This document shows positions 54,807 through 64,000 of a DNA stretch of 64,000 bases, piece by piece. The number at the start of each line of letters is the position of its first letter. The first letter of the stretch is position 1. Position numbers and translations under genes: made by a program. A model generated the notes under the pieces. It saw only the letters and a program-made list of their open reading frames with translations, was not told the origin of the DNA and did not search any database. The DNA is from Prorocentrum cordatum (taxonomy: Eukaryota > Sar > Dinophyceae > Prorocentrales > Prorocentraceae): the NCBI GenBank assembly GCA_963575745.1, contig CAUYUJ010017627.1, forward strand, positions 635,472-699,471, given 5' to 3'.

Positions 54807-54833
54807 AAAGGTAGATCTCAGGAGCCCCCCCTA
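54807..54833 (-). repeat. Right terminal inverted repeat
   Basis: Reads inward as TAGGGGGGGCTCCTGAGATC followed by TACCTTT. It pairs with 49,953-49,978. Confidence 0.85.
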
Positions 54834-54904
54834 CCATATATATATACACACATACTGGCCGGTCCACCGCGGAAGGCCATCATATTATGGACGCGTTGCC
54901 GCGC

Positions 54905-55050
54905 CATGTCGTCGTCACCACCACCATCACCATCGTCGCCATCATCATCATCATCATCATCTTCCTCATCCTCGTCATCTTAATCATCATCTGAACCATT
55001 GTCATCATCATCAGCAGCATCATCATCGTCGCCATCTTCACCATCAGCAT
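54905..55050. repeat. CAT/ATC microsatellite
   Basis: Imperfect (CAT)n, (CATCATCAC)n and (CATCGTC)n directly before the 55.1-kb gene. Confidence 0.9.
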
Positions 55051-55119
55051 AGCCGCGTCGGCCTCCTGACGCGACGCGATCAGCAGTTCCAGCCCCCTGA
55101 CGCGACCAGTCCCTCCGCC

Positions 55120-58049
55120 GTGCCGCCCGCCGCTGAGGCCCAGAAAGCCACGCCAGCGAAGAGACCTCAGGCAAGTGACGCAGCGCAGTCCTCAGCGAAG
55201 AAGGTCAACGCTGCCCCTGGCGCGCCGTCCGACGCACCCGTAGCCCCGCTGAGCATCGCGGAACTCTTCGAGGAGGAGTCCTCGGGGCAGTCGGTTCAGT
55301 TGGCGCAGTATGCGCGCGAAGTGAAGAACTACGTCGACCAGGCTGTGCTCGGCCTCTTGAAGCAGCGCAAGAGCGAGGTGTCTTTCGCGGTGCCAGAGAA
55401 GTGTTATATGATTCTTCCGTTGGCTTTCAGTGAAGCTGCCTCTGGCGCTGCCCTCAGTGCGTTCCGCGAGGTGATGAACATCGACGACCTGATTCTCAGC
55501 TTCAACCGGACCGGGCAGTACGAGGGAGCTGGGGCGGTGTGGATGTTGGATCCGGCGCGCGCGGACATCGACGACGTCAACGTAAGCCATCTGGAAGGTG
55601 CCATGGGGCTGTGGGCCGAGGAGACGTACATCCGCTCCTCGACGAAAACATCGTCTCGGCGCCTCTCATTCGACGTGCCTCTCCCCGTCAAGGTGGTCGA
55701 CGTCAAGGTCGCGCAGCGCGCTGTGCCTGGCAAGTCCGCAGTATGCATCACCGAGCCTCTTACTATGCTCGCGGGGCGCGCCGCGGTCATCACGTGGTAT
55801 TCCGCCATGGGCGAGGCGCTCCGGCAGTCCAATCACGAGCGCGTGAGGTATCTGTTCAACGCCGCTCTGTCCGTGCCCATCACGATGCGTATGTTGCCCG
55901 ATGGCAACGCGAGCAACTTGGCCGCCCTGACCTTCTCAGAAGCGACGTTCGCTTCGCATGCTGCCTCTGGTGCAGATTCTTTCTGGAAGTTGGCCGAAAA
56001 AGCGCGCCGTTTGAGCAAAGTGGCGGAGAACATCTCCAAACAGGAATCAGCTGCGAAATTGCAGGGCGCGCTCAAGGAATACGGCCTCGCATTCAAAGGG
56101 AACGCGCTCACCAATGCAAGCGTGGCGGCGCTGAAAGGTCAGCAACTTTTCGTCAGCGACGACGCTTGTCGTTCGGCGCTCGCGCTGAGCGACGTGTACT
56201 CCCCAGAACCTCGCGAGCCCGCGCTTCTCGTGAGGATCGCACCGCTTGCGCTGCGAGGGCTGTCTCTGACGCCAAGGCAAAGAGGTTCTTCGTCTACTTC
56301 TTGGACCGCCTGCGCGTGGCCCGCCTGGCGGGCGACATTCCGAAGGACGAAAAGCTCGCCGCGAGCCGAGTCGTCGGGCGCGACAGGAAGACGCCTGATC
56401 CATTCGTTTTTCAAGAAGAAAGAGCTCGTCGAGCACGTCTTCCACGAGGGGCATGGACAATGCCATGCGCAGTCATGTGGCCATGTTTGAGTCGCCGCTC
56501 AAAATCATGCAGAAGTTCGCTAACTCTGGTGCGGGTGGGCTCGCGGTTTCTCACCGGAAGCTCAAGTCGGGCGCGTCCGACGGGATGGGCACGCTGTTTG
56601 CGCTGCAAGTGGCTCAGTGCCGGGATGGGCGGGAGCCGAAGCAACAGGCGATGATCGACGTCTTGTGGCCTTTGCGGCCTGGCGCTTATGACGACGCAGT
56701 GGAGGAGCTCACCACTCAGGAAATGCAGGCGACCTCCGCCTCGGCAGGGGGGTTCCTCTGGCACGCGTATCTCAGCGAGACCAGCAACGAGTTGTTTGTT
56801 AAGTACCGCGCCTTTGTGGTCGCGTGCACTGGTGGGCCGATCCGCGCCGGCCCCGACGTGGACCTGAACCTCGGGTTGGCGGGGGCTTCCGAGCTCGGGG
56901 AAGATCAAAAAATGGAGCTCGCTAAGCTCCAGGAGCAACTCAAGCAGCTCCGCAGGAAAAGCGCCACGTTCGCCACCTTACCTACCGTCGGCGCTGCCTC
57001 TGCCGCGGAGTTTGCCACGGCGCAGTTGCAGAGCATTTGGGGGGAGATCGGCCTCGGGCATCGCTTCGGGAGGAAGAAGGGCGACGTCCGCGCGTTCGTC
57101 GCTTCAGGCGAGCTGCCCCCCCCCCAACGCGGCCAAGCAAGGCGCCAGGGCGAGGCTGAGCGAACCGATGGCGTCAGACGAAACCAGGTTCAAGCGCCTC
57201 GTGGAGTTCCTCGCCTCGAAGCGGACGAAGGACGACATCGTCATTCTTTTTTGCGGCAGGGGCAAGGCAAACCGACAAGTCATTGATGGGCTGGAGGACA
57301 AGTTACTAACACCCACGCGTTGGTGGAGCATCTGGTGCGTGTGCACGCAGCCGACCAAGAAGGAGGACCTACGGGCGGCCATGAGGTCACGGGCTGCCTC
57401 CGTCAACAAGAAGGAGGTGGCGTATTTCTCCATGCCGATCAAGGGCGCGCGGAAAGTGGGCCATCGCTCGGAGTTCAACTCGCGCGGGGAGTCCTCGACC
57501 GCAGCCACCGCGTACACGGGCATCAAGATGCGGAGTTTCCCGGAGCTCCCCCGCGTCGACCACGAGACCAAGTCGAGCATTCTGGGGGCCCCTGCTTGCG
57601 CCTCGCTTGAATCTCGGCTTTCGCGCCTGCAGGCGGAAATGGACGAGGGGCGCCACCCGTTCTCGCACGCCGAGGTGAAGCCCACTGACTTCTGGCAGAC
57701 GATCATGGAGCACCACGGTGTGACCCACATTGTCGACTTCACCCCAGGATCCGGCGCCTTGGCTGTCGCTGCCTCTGGCGCGATGGGGTGCGGGGGCATC
57801 GCTGCCGACGACGCGCATCGGGACTGGCTCGATTCTATCGTGGACCGGTGCGTTATGCACAAGGCGGGCCACACCGAGGGCTTCTCGGAACAATTGGGCG
57901 GCGACAAGGAGTTCATCGAGAAAGCCAGCCAGTGCTTCGGCGGCGCCATGATGGAGGCGCGCATGTCGTTGATGCCAGAAGTCGAGCTGGGCGGCGCCGA
58001 TGAGGGCGACGGCGACGAGGACGAGGACGAGGGCTCGGATGATTCCTAG
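55120..58049 (+). CDS. Unrecognised multi-domain gene with methyltransferase-like C-terminus; three frameshifts
   Basis: Protein-like sequence is continuous for about 975 codons in frames 1 (55,120 to about 56,260), 0 (to about 56,400), 1 briefly, 2 (56,453 to about 57,120) and 0 (to TAG 58,047-58,049). The start is unclear: 55,120 is GTG and the frame is open upstream into the CAT repeat. N-terminal region: Ala/Lys-rich, then helical (IAELFEEESSGQ; LAEKARRLSKVAENISKQ). Middle: MAKLQEQLKQLRRK-like coiled coil near 56,910-56,955. C-terminal: HIVDFTPGSGALAVAASGAM (57,729), which resembles the SAM-binding DxTPGSG loop of class I methyltransferases, then an acidic tail. The last shift sits in a C10 run (57,116-57,125), so assembly error is possible. 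Substrate unknown. Confidence 0.6.
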
Positions 58050-59220
58050 ACGGTTGCCAGAGACACTGCCTCTGGCGTGTCTTGCAATAAGAGACACTAC
58101 CACACCGCCTCGGGCGCGTCGCGTGCCCCGCGGGAGGGCATCTGACTGAGCGGGTGCGTATTTGCGCCGCCTCTCGCAGAGATTTTTGAGTAGCGCTCAG
58201 CGGTGCGTGCGTTTTGACGTCCTGTGGCACGCGCCGCTCTCCCGATCGAGAAGAGACGGAAAGCGCCATCCCCGTCCCCACGATGAGAAGCGCTCTCCCC
58301 GTCTCTCTCCCGCCCACCCCTTCTCCTTCCGGCCCGCATCGTGCACCCCCCTCTCCCCCTCCTCCGTCCCCGTGCCCATCTCATCATGTCGTCATCGTCG
58401 TTGTCGTCGTCATGTCGTCATCGTCGCCATTCATCATCTTCATCATCATCTTCATCATCATCATCATATTATTATTCATCATCGTCCCCATATGACCCTG
58501 CGTGCCTCCTTAAGGGCCCACCCGAAGGCCTCTCCTCCGCAGCTCGGCCCGACCCCCCCCCCGCCGCTGCCCGCCGCGCATGCCGGGGGCGCGCGGGCGC
58601 GTGGGGGCCTCGCGGAACTTCGGCCCCCCGCCGCTGCCGCCCCCCTCGGGCTCGGGGGCCTCGAGCTCGACCTCGGGGACTTCGGGGCCCGACCTCGGGT
58701 TCGCGGGGTCTAGCGGGGGGGTTCTCTTGGGCCGCCAGCTCGAGAGGCCGCGGACCTCGGGCCCCAGCGGGGGGCCCCATCGCGTTGCGCCGCCTCAGCA
58801 ATGAAGCGTGCGAGCCCAGCGACGGGGAGGACAGGGCCCGTCGTCAGCCGGCGGCGGGTGGCGGATCCGGCGGCGGCGGGTGGAGATGGAGATGCAGCCG
58901 TTGGGTGAATGGGCGAGCGATGGAAGGCCCTGCCTCTGGCGGGAGGGGGCGAGAGGTGAGGCGATGGGGTGCCCACCACGCCTGTTGCACAGCGCTCTGG
59001 GGCTCTGCTGCTCGCACTGCCGCTGGCCAATCGTTCCTTGCCGAGCCAACAAAATCTGTTGCGCGGCGATCTCGGGCAGCGAGCGTTGCCCGCCGAAGGA
59101 CTTCAGTGAATGCTGATAAGCCGCTGTGAAAGGCGGGCCCGAGGACGACGTCCAAGACCCGAACGACCTCGCCCGCCACATGGGGCACGTGGGCGACCAG
59201 GACGCCGACGTGCCTGCCGA
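58050..59220. other. Non-coding stretch with CAT microsatellite
   Basis: Holds a CAT/ATC run at 58,385-58,490 and GC-rich sequence with Pro/Arg/Ser frames on both strands. No domain is recognised. Confidence 0.5.
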
Positions 59221-59224
59221 CGTG

Positions 59225-59520
59225 GACGCAGAGAGCGGCGGCAACCAGGAAGCCAAACAGGGAATACTTCAGCTGCCATCGTTGCAGCTTTTTCGTGTAG
59301 ATCGACGAAGCTGGTCCGACATCGGGGCTGGTCTCGCGTCAGGGCTGCTCCAGCGTCAGGGCTGCTGGTCCGACTTCAGGGCTGGTCCGGCGTCGGGGCT
59401 GGTCCGACGAGATCTACCCGGAGGACGAGCAGGTCAACCAGGAATCCAAACAGGGAATATTTCAGTTGCGTTCGGCGCGGCTACTTCGTCGTCTGGGTCG
59501 ACGAGATCAAGCCTTGGCCT
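59225..59520 (+). repeat. Imperfect direct duplication of about 80 bp, spacing about 195 bp
   Basis: 59,233-59,310 (CAACCAGGAAGCCAAACAGG, then GAATACTTCAGCTGC) recurs at 59,434-59,511 (CAACCAGGAATCCAAACAGG, then GAATATTTCAGTTGC). Both copies end in GTCGACGA or ATCGACGA. Between them are three CGTCAGGGCTG-type repeats. The second copy directly precedes the minisatellite. Confidence 0.75.
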
Positions 59521-61387
59521 GTGGGCTACCACGGAACGTCTGGCTAAAAGGTCCCAGCCAAAAATAGAAAGGTCCCAGCCAAACATAGAATGGTCCCAGC
59601 CGAAAATAGAAAGGCCCCAGCCAAACATAGGAAGGTCACGGCCAAACATAGAAAGGCCCCAGCCAAAAATATCAAGGCCCCAGCCACAAATAGAAAGGCC
59701 CCAGCCAAACATAGAAAGGCCCCAGCCCACAATAGAAATGTCCCAGCCAAACATAGAAAGGTCCCAGCCGAAAATAGAAAGGTCCCAGCCAAAAATTGAA
59801 AGGTCCCAGCCAAACATAGAAAGGCCCCGGCCACAAATAGAAAGGTCCCAGCCAAAAATAGAAAGGTCCCAGCCAAAACATAGAAAGGCTCCAGCCAAAA
59901 ATAGAGAGGTCCCAGCCAGAAATGCAAAAGATCCCAGCCGAAAATATGAAGGTCCCAGCCGAAAATAGAAAGGCCCCAGCCAACAATTGCAAGGTCCCAG
60001 TCAAAAATAGAAAAGGTCCCAGCCAAGAACAGAAAGGCCCCAGCCAAACACAGAAGGGTCCCAGCCGAAAATAGAAAGGTCCCAGCCGAAAATAGAAAGG
60101 TCCCAGCCAAAAAAAGAAAGGCCCCAGCCAAACACATAAAGGTTCCAGCCACAAAATAGAAGGGTCCCACCCAACAATAGAACGGCCCCCAGCCCACAAT
60201 AGAAGGGTCCAAGCCACACATAGAACGGCCCCAGCCCAAAATAGAAAGGTCCCAGCCAACAAATAGAAAGGTCACAGCCCAAAAAATAAAAAGGTCCCAG
60301 CCAAAAATAGAAAGGTCCCAGCCACAAATAGGAAGGTCCCAGCCAAACATAGAAAGGTCCCAGCCGAAAATATAAAGGCCCCAGCCAACAATTGAGAAGT
60401 CCCAGCCAAACATTGAAAGGTCCCACTCACAAATAGAAAAGGTCCCAGCCAAACATAGAAAGGTCCGAGCCAAAAATAGAACAGTCCCAGCCAACAATAA
60501 AAAGGTCCCAGCCGAGAATATCAAGGTCCCAGCCAAAAATAGAAAGGCCCCAGCCAAAAATAGAAATGCCCCAGCCAAAGATTGAAAGGTCCCAGCCAAA
60601 CATAGAAAGGTCCCAGCCGAACATAGAAAGGTCCCAGCCAAAAATTGAAAGTCCCAGCCAAACATAGAAAGGTCCCAGCCAAACATAGAAAGGTCCCAGC
60701 CAAAAATAGAAAGGCCCCAGCCAAAAATAGAAAGGCCCCAGCCAAAAATAGAAAGGCCCCTGCCAAAAGTAGAAAGGTCCCAGCCACAAATAAAAAGGTC
60801 CCAGCCGAAAATAGAAAGGCCCCAGCCAAAAACAAAAAGGTCCCAGCCAAAAACGGAAAGGCTCCAGCGAAGAACAGAAAGGCCCCAGGCAAAAATAAAA
60901 GGTCCCAGCCAAAATTAAATAGAAAGGTCCCAACCAAAAATAGAAAGGTTCCAGCCAAAAATAGAGAGGTCCCAGCCAAAAATTAAAATGGTCCCAGACA
61001 AACATAGAAAGGCCCCAGCCAAAAATAGAAAGGTCCCGGCCGAAAATTGAAAGGTCCCAGCCGAAAATAGAAAGGCCCCAGCCAAAAATACAAAAGTCGC
61101 AGCCAAAAATAGAAAGGTTCCAGTCAAACATAGAAAGGTCACAGCCAAAAATAGAAAGGCCCCAGCCAACAAATAGAAATGTCACAGCCCAAAAAATAAA
61201 AAGGCCCCAGCCAACGCTAGAAAGGTTCCGGCCAAACATAGATAAGGCCCCGGCCAACAACAGAAAGGTCCCAGCCAAAAACAGAGAGGCCCCGGCCCAA
61301 CATAGAAAGGCCCCAGCCGAACATTAAAAGGTCCCAGCCACAAACAGAACAATCCCAGCCCAAAATAGAAAAAAGGCCTCAGCCAAA

Positions 61388-61493
61388 ATTACCCTGGCGA
61401 CGCACCCAACCCCTGCGCAAAAGCGGGGCGCAAATAGTTTAGGATACTTTATAAGGGGGCGATGACGGAGCGAGGGTTACATATGTCTGCAGG
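61388..61493. other. Unique 106-bp interruption of the minisatellite
   Basis: Sequence with no resemblance to the 21-bp unit (TTACCCTGGCGACGC to ACATATGTCTGCAG). It contains GCAAAAGCGGGGCGC and TACTTTATAAGG. Confidence 0.8.
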
Positions 61494-63051
61494 TCCCAGC
61501 CAAAAATAGAAAGGCTCCAGCCAGACATAGAAAGGCCCCAGCCAAACATATAGCGATCCCAGCAAAGGTCCCGGCCAAAGATAGAACAGTCCCAGCCAAA
61601 AAAAAAGAAAGGTCCCAGCCAACAATAGAACGGTCACAGCCAAACGTAGAAAGGCCCCAGTCAAAAGTAGAAAGGCCCCAGCCGAAAAAAAAAGATAACT
61701 CCAGCCAAATATAGAAAGGCCCCAGCCAAAAATAACAAGGCCCCAGCCAAGGATAGAAAGGTCCCAGCCAACAATAGAAAGGCCCCAACCAAACAGAGAA
61801 AGGCCCCAGCCAAAAAAAGAAGAGGTCCCAGCCAGAAATAGAGAGGCCACAGCCAAAAATAGAAAGGTCACAGCCAAAAGCTGAAAGGTCCCAGCCGAAA
61901 ATAGAAAGGCCCCAGCCAAAAATAGAGAGGCCCCGCCCCCCCCAAAAAAAAAGTCTCAGCCAAAACCAGAAAGGTCCCAGCCAAAAGCAGAAAAGGCCCC
62001 CAGCCAAAAATAGGAAGATCCAAGCTGCAAATAGAAAGGTCCCAGCCAAAAATAGAGAGGCCCCAGCCAACAATAGAAAGGTCCCAGCCAACAATATAAA
62101 GGTCCCAGCCAAAAATAGAAAGGCCCCAGCCAACAATAGAAAGGTCCCAGCCAACAATTGAAAGTTCCCAGCCAAAAATAGAAAGGTCCCAGCCAAACAT
62201 AGAAAGGAAAGCTCCCAGCCAAAAATAGAAAGGCCCCAGCCAAACATAGAAAGGTCACAGAAAACAATCAAAAGGTCACAGAAAACAATCAAAAGGTCTC
62301 AGCCAAAAATAGAACGGCCCCAGACAAACATAGAAAGGTCCCATGCAAAAATACAAAGGTCCCAGCGAAAAGTAGAGAGGTCCCAGCCGCAAATAGAAAG
62401 GCACAACCCAATTATAGGAAGGCCACAGCCAAACATAGAAAGGCCCCAGCCAAAAATAGAAAGGTCCCAGCCACATATAGTAAGGCCCCAGCCCCAAATA
62501 AACAGGTCCCAGCCAAAAATAGAAAGGTCCCAGCCAACAATCAAGAGGTCCCGGCCAAAACATAGAAAGGCCCCAGCGAAAAATAACAAGGTCACAGGCA
62601 ACAAAAAAAAAAAAGTCCAGGCCAAACTTACATAAAAAAGCCCCCGCCCCAAAAACAAGTCCCAGCCAAAAACAGAAAGGTCCCGGCCAAAAACAGAAAA
62701 GCACCAGCCAAACATATGCAGGTCCCAGCCGGCAATAAAGAATCCACAGCCGAAAATAGAAAGGTCCCAGCCAAAAATGGAAAGGCCCCAGCCAAAAAGA
62801 AAAGGCCCCAGCCAAGCATAGAAAGGCCCCGGCCAAACATAAAAAAAGGTCTCAGCCGAAAATAGGAAGGCCCCAGCCGAGCACAGAAAGGTCACAGCCA
62901 ACAATACAAGGGTTCCAGCCAAACATAGGAAGGTCCCAGCCAACAGTAGAACGGTCCCAGCCAAAAATAGAAAGCCCCCCGCCAAACATGGAGAGGTCCC
63001 AGCCACAAATAAGAAGGTCCCAGCCACAAATAGAAAGGCCCCAGCCCAATA

Positions 63052-63096
63052 TATACACATATATATATATAGATATATATATATATATATAAATAT
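63052..63096. repeat. (TA)n run inside the minisatellite
   Basis: TATATACACATATATATATA-type run that replaces part of one or two units. The array resumes directly afterwards. Confidence 0.9.
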
Positions 63097-64000
63097 AACC
63101 CAAGCCAGAAGCATAGAAAGGTCCCAGCCACAGATAGAAAGGCCCCAGCCAGAAATAGAAAGGCCCCTGCCAACAGCCAAAAAATAGAGAGGTCCCAGCC
63201 AACAATCAAGAGGTCCCAGCCATGCACAGAAGAGCCCCCGCCAAACACAGAAAGACCACAGCCAAACATAGAAAGGTCCCAGCCAAAAATAGAGAGGCCC
63301 CAGCCAACAATAGAAAAGGCCCCAGCCACACATAGAAAAGCCCCAACCACAAATAGAAAAGCCCCAGCCAACAATAGAAAGGTCCCAGCCCAAAATAGAA
63401 AGGTTCGAGCCAACAATAGATAAGTTCCCGGCCAACAATAGAAAGGTCACAGCCCCCTAAAAAAAGAAAGGTCCCAGCCAAACATAGAAAGGTCACAGCC
63501 AAAAATAAAAAAAGGCCCCAGCCAAAAGTAGGAAGGTCCCAGCCAAACATAGAAAGGTCTCAGCCACAAATAGAAAGGCCCCAGCCAAACATTTGAAAGG
63601 TCACAGCCACAAATAGAAAGGTCCCAGCCAAAAACAGAGAGGTCCAGCCAGAAATAGAGAGGCCCCAGTCAAACATAGGAAGGCCCCAGCCAAAGATAGC
63701 AAGGTCCCAGCCAAAAAAAAAAGAAAGGCCCCAGCCAACAATAGAACGGTCACAGCCAAACATAGAAAGGTCCCAGCCAACAGTAGAAAGCCCCCAGCCA
63801 AAAAGAGAAGGGCCCCAGCCAAACATAGAGAGGCCCCAGCCAAAAATAACAAGGTCCCAGCCGAAAATAGAAAGGTCCCAGCCAACAATAGAACGGTCCC
63901 AACCAAAAATAGAAAGGCCTCAGCCAAAAAAGAGAGACCCCAGCCAAAAATGGAAAGGTCACAGCCAGACATAGCAAGGTCCCAGCCAATAGTAGCAAGG

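Larger units (their letters stand above)
49953..54833 (-). mobile_element. 4.9-kb TIR DNA transposon: polymerase-like, protease-like and ISXO2/Merlin-like transposase
   Basis: Terminal inverted repeats at 49,953-49,978 and 54,807-54,833 enclose a minus-strand frame of over 1,100 codons with one stop. It encodes, N to C, a family-A-polymerase-like region, a cysteine-protease-like domain, a zinc ribbon and a DDE/D transposase of the IS1595/ISXO2 (Merlin) type. A 127-bp triplicated repeat lies inside the left end and a fold-back sequence inside the right end. Flanks are (TA)n; both read CCATAT near the boundary, a possible degraded 8-9-bp target duplication. Polymerase plus protease plus transposase parallels Polintons, but the component families differ. 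Confidence 0.82.
59547..64000. repeat. Minisatellite of about 21 bp, roughly 200 units, continuing beyond the window
   Basis: The unit is close to AGGTCCCAGCCAAAAATAGAA with alternatives at fixed positions (GGTCCC or GGCCCC; AAAAATAG, AAACATAG, AACAATAG, GAAAATAG, CACAAATAG). Most units are 21 bp with occasional 20-23-bp variants, so frames stay open for hundreds of codons on the minus strand (heptads like FLAGTFL) and for shorter runs on the plus strand (heptads like AKNRKAP). The array is interrupted at 61,388-61,493 and by a TA run at 63,052-63,096. I treat the frames as repeat products, not genes. Confidence 0.95.

Noticed and set aside
59544-63450. Long minus-strand hydrophobic proteins (FLAGTFL heptads) as membrane proteins
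   Set aside because: They are translations of a 21-bp repeat and exist because the unit is a multiple of three. There is no start context or unique domain.
59547-64000. CRISPR-like look of a regular short repeat array
   Set aside because: There are no unique spacers of constant length between repeats; variation is inside the unit itself, so it is a minisatellite.

Overview
The window looks like nuclear DNA of a dinoflagellate (inference). It is GC-rich and very repeat-dense. Coding sequence is sparse and mostly broken transposable elements. Those elements are of the kind dinoflagellates carry: Ty1/copia, LINEs with an AP-endonuclease and C-terminal zinc fingers, a cytosine-methyltransferase-like relic, and an ISXO2/Merlin-like transposase. 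I saw no bacterial operon, rRNA, tRNA or complete spliced-leader sequence.

Layout. 1-1.3 kb: a decayed Ala/Glu-rich coding relic. 1.3-8.4 kb: non-coding with microsatellites. 8.4-10.4 kb: simple repeats (an octamer related to TTTAGGG, GAT runs, GGGCACCCC). 10.43-20.6 kb: a minus-strand LINE (ORF1 plus endonuclease/reverse transcriptase ORF2) split by a plus-strand Ty1/copia element at 11,501-17,427. The copia element has TG...CA LTRs, a tRNA-type primer site and a 5-bp target duplication; removing it rejoins the LINE reading frame. 21.7-22.5 kb: a gag-like relic. 26.9-27.4 kb: a hairpin-forming repeat. 27.96-30.76 kb: a C5-methyltransferase-like pseudogene split by a fold-back element with 12-bp repeat arms. 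31.1-33.4 kb: unrecognised coding relics. 33.5-37.4 kb: a plus-strand LINE with C-terminal zinc fingers. 37.4-40.1 kb: two unrecognised reading frames. 40.2-43.4 and 43.4-45.6 kb: two large inverted repeats whose arms contain satellites. 45.6-49.9 kb: GGA-rich and tandem-repeat DNA.

49,953-54,833 is the most interesting object: a 4.9-kb DNA transposon with 26-27-bp terminal inverted repeats. One minus-strand frame, broken by a single TAA, carries a family-A-polymerase-like segment, a papain-fold cysteine-protease-like domain, a zinc ribbon and an ISXO2/IS1595-Merlin-like DDE/D transposase. This looks like a self-synthesising transposon in the manner of Polintons, built from different parts (inference).

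55.1-58.05 kb: an unrecognised multi-domain gene ending in a methyltransferase-like motif and an acidic tail, with three frameshifts. 59.5 kb to the right edge: a roughly 21-bp minisatellite of about 200 units.

The elements are mostly nested insertions rather than cooperating genes. Only the parts inside each element belong to one functional unit.
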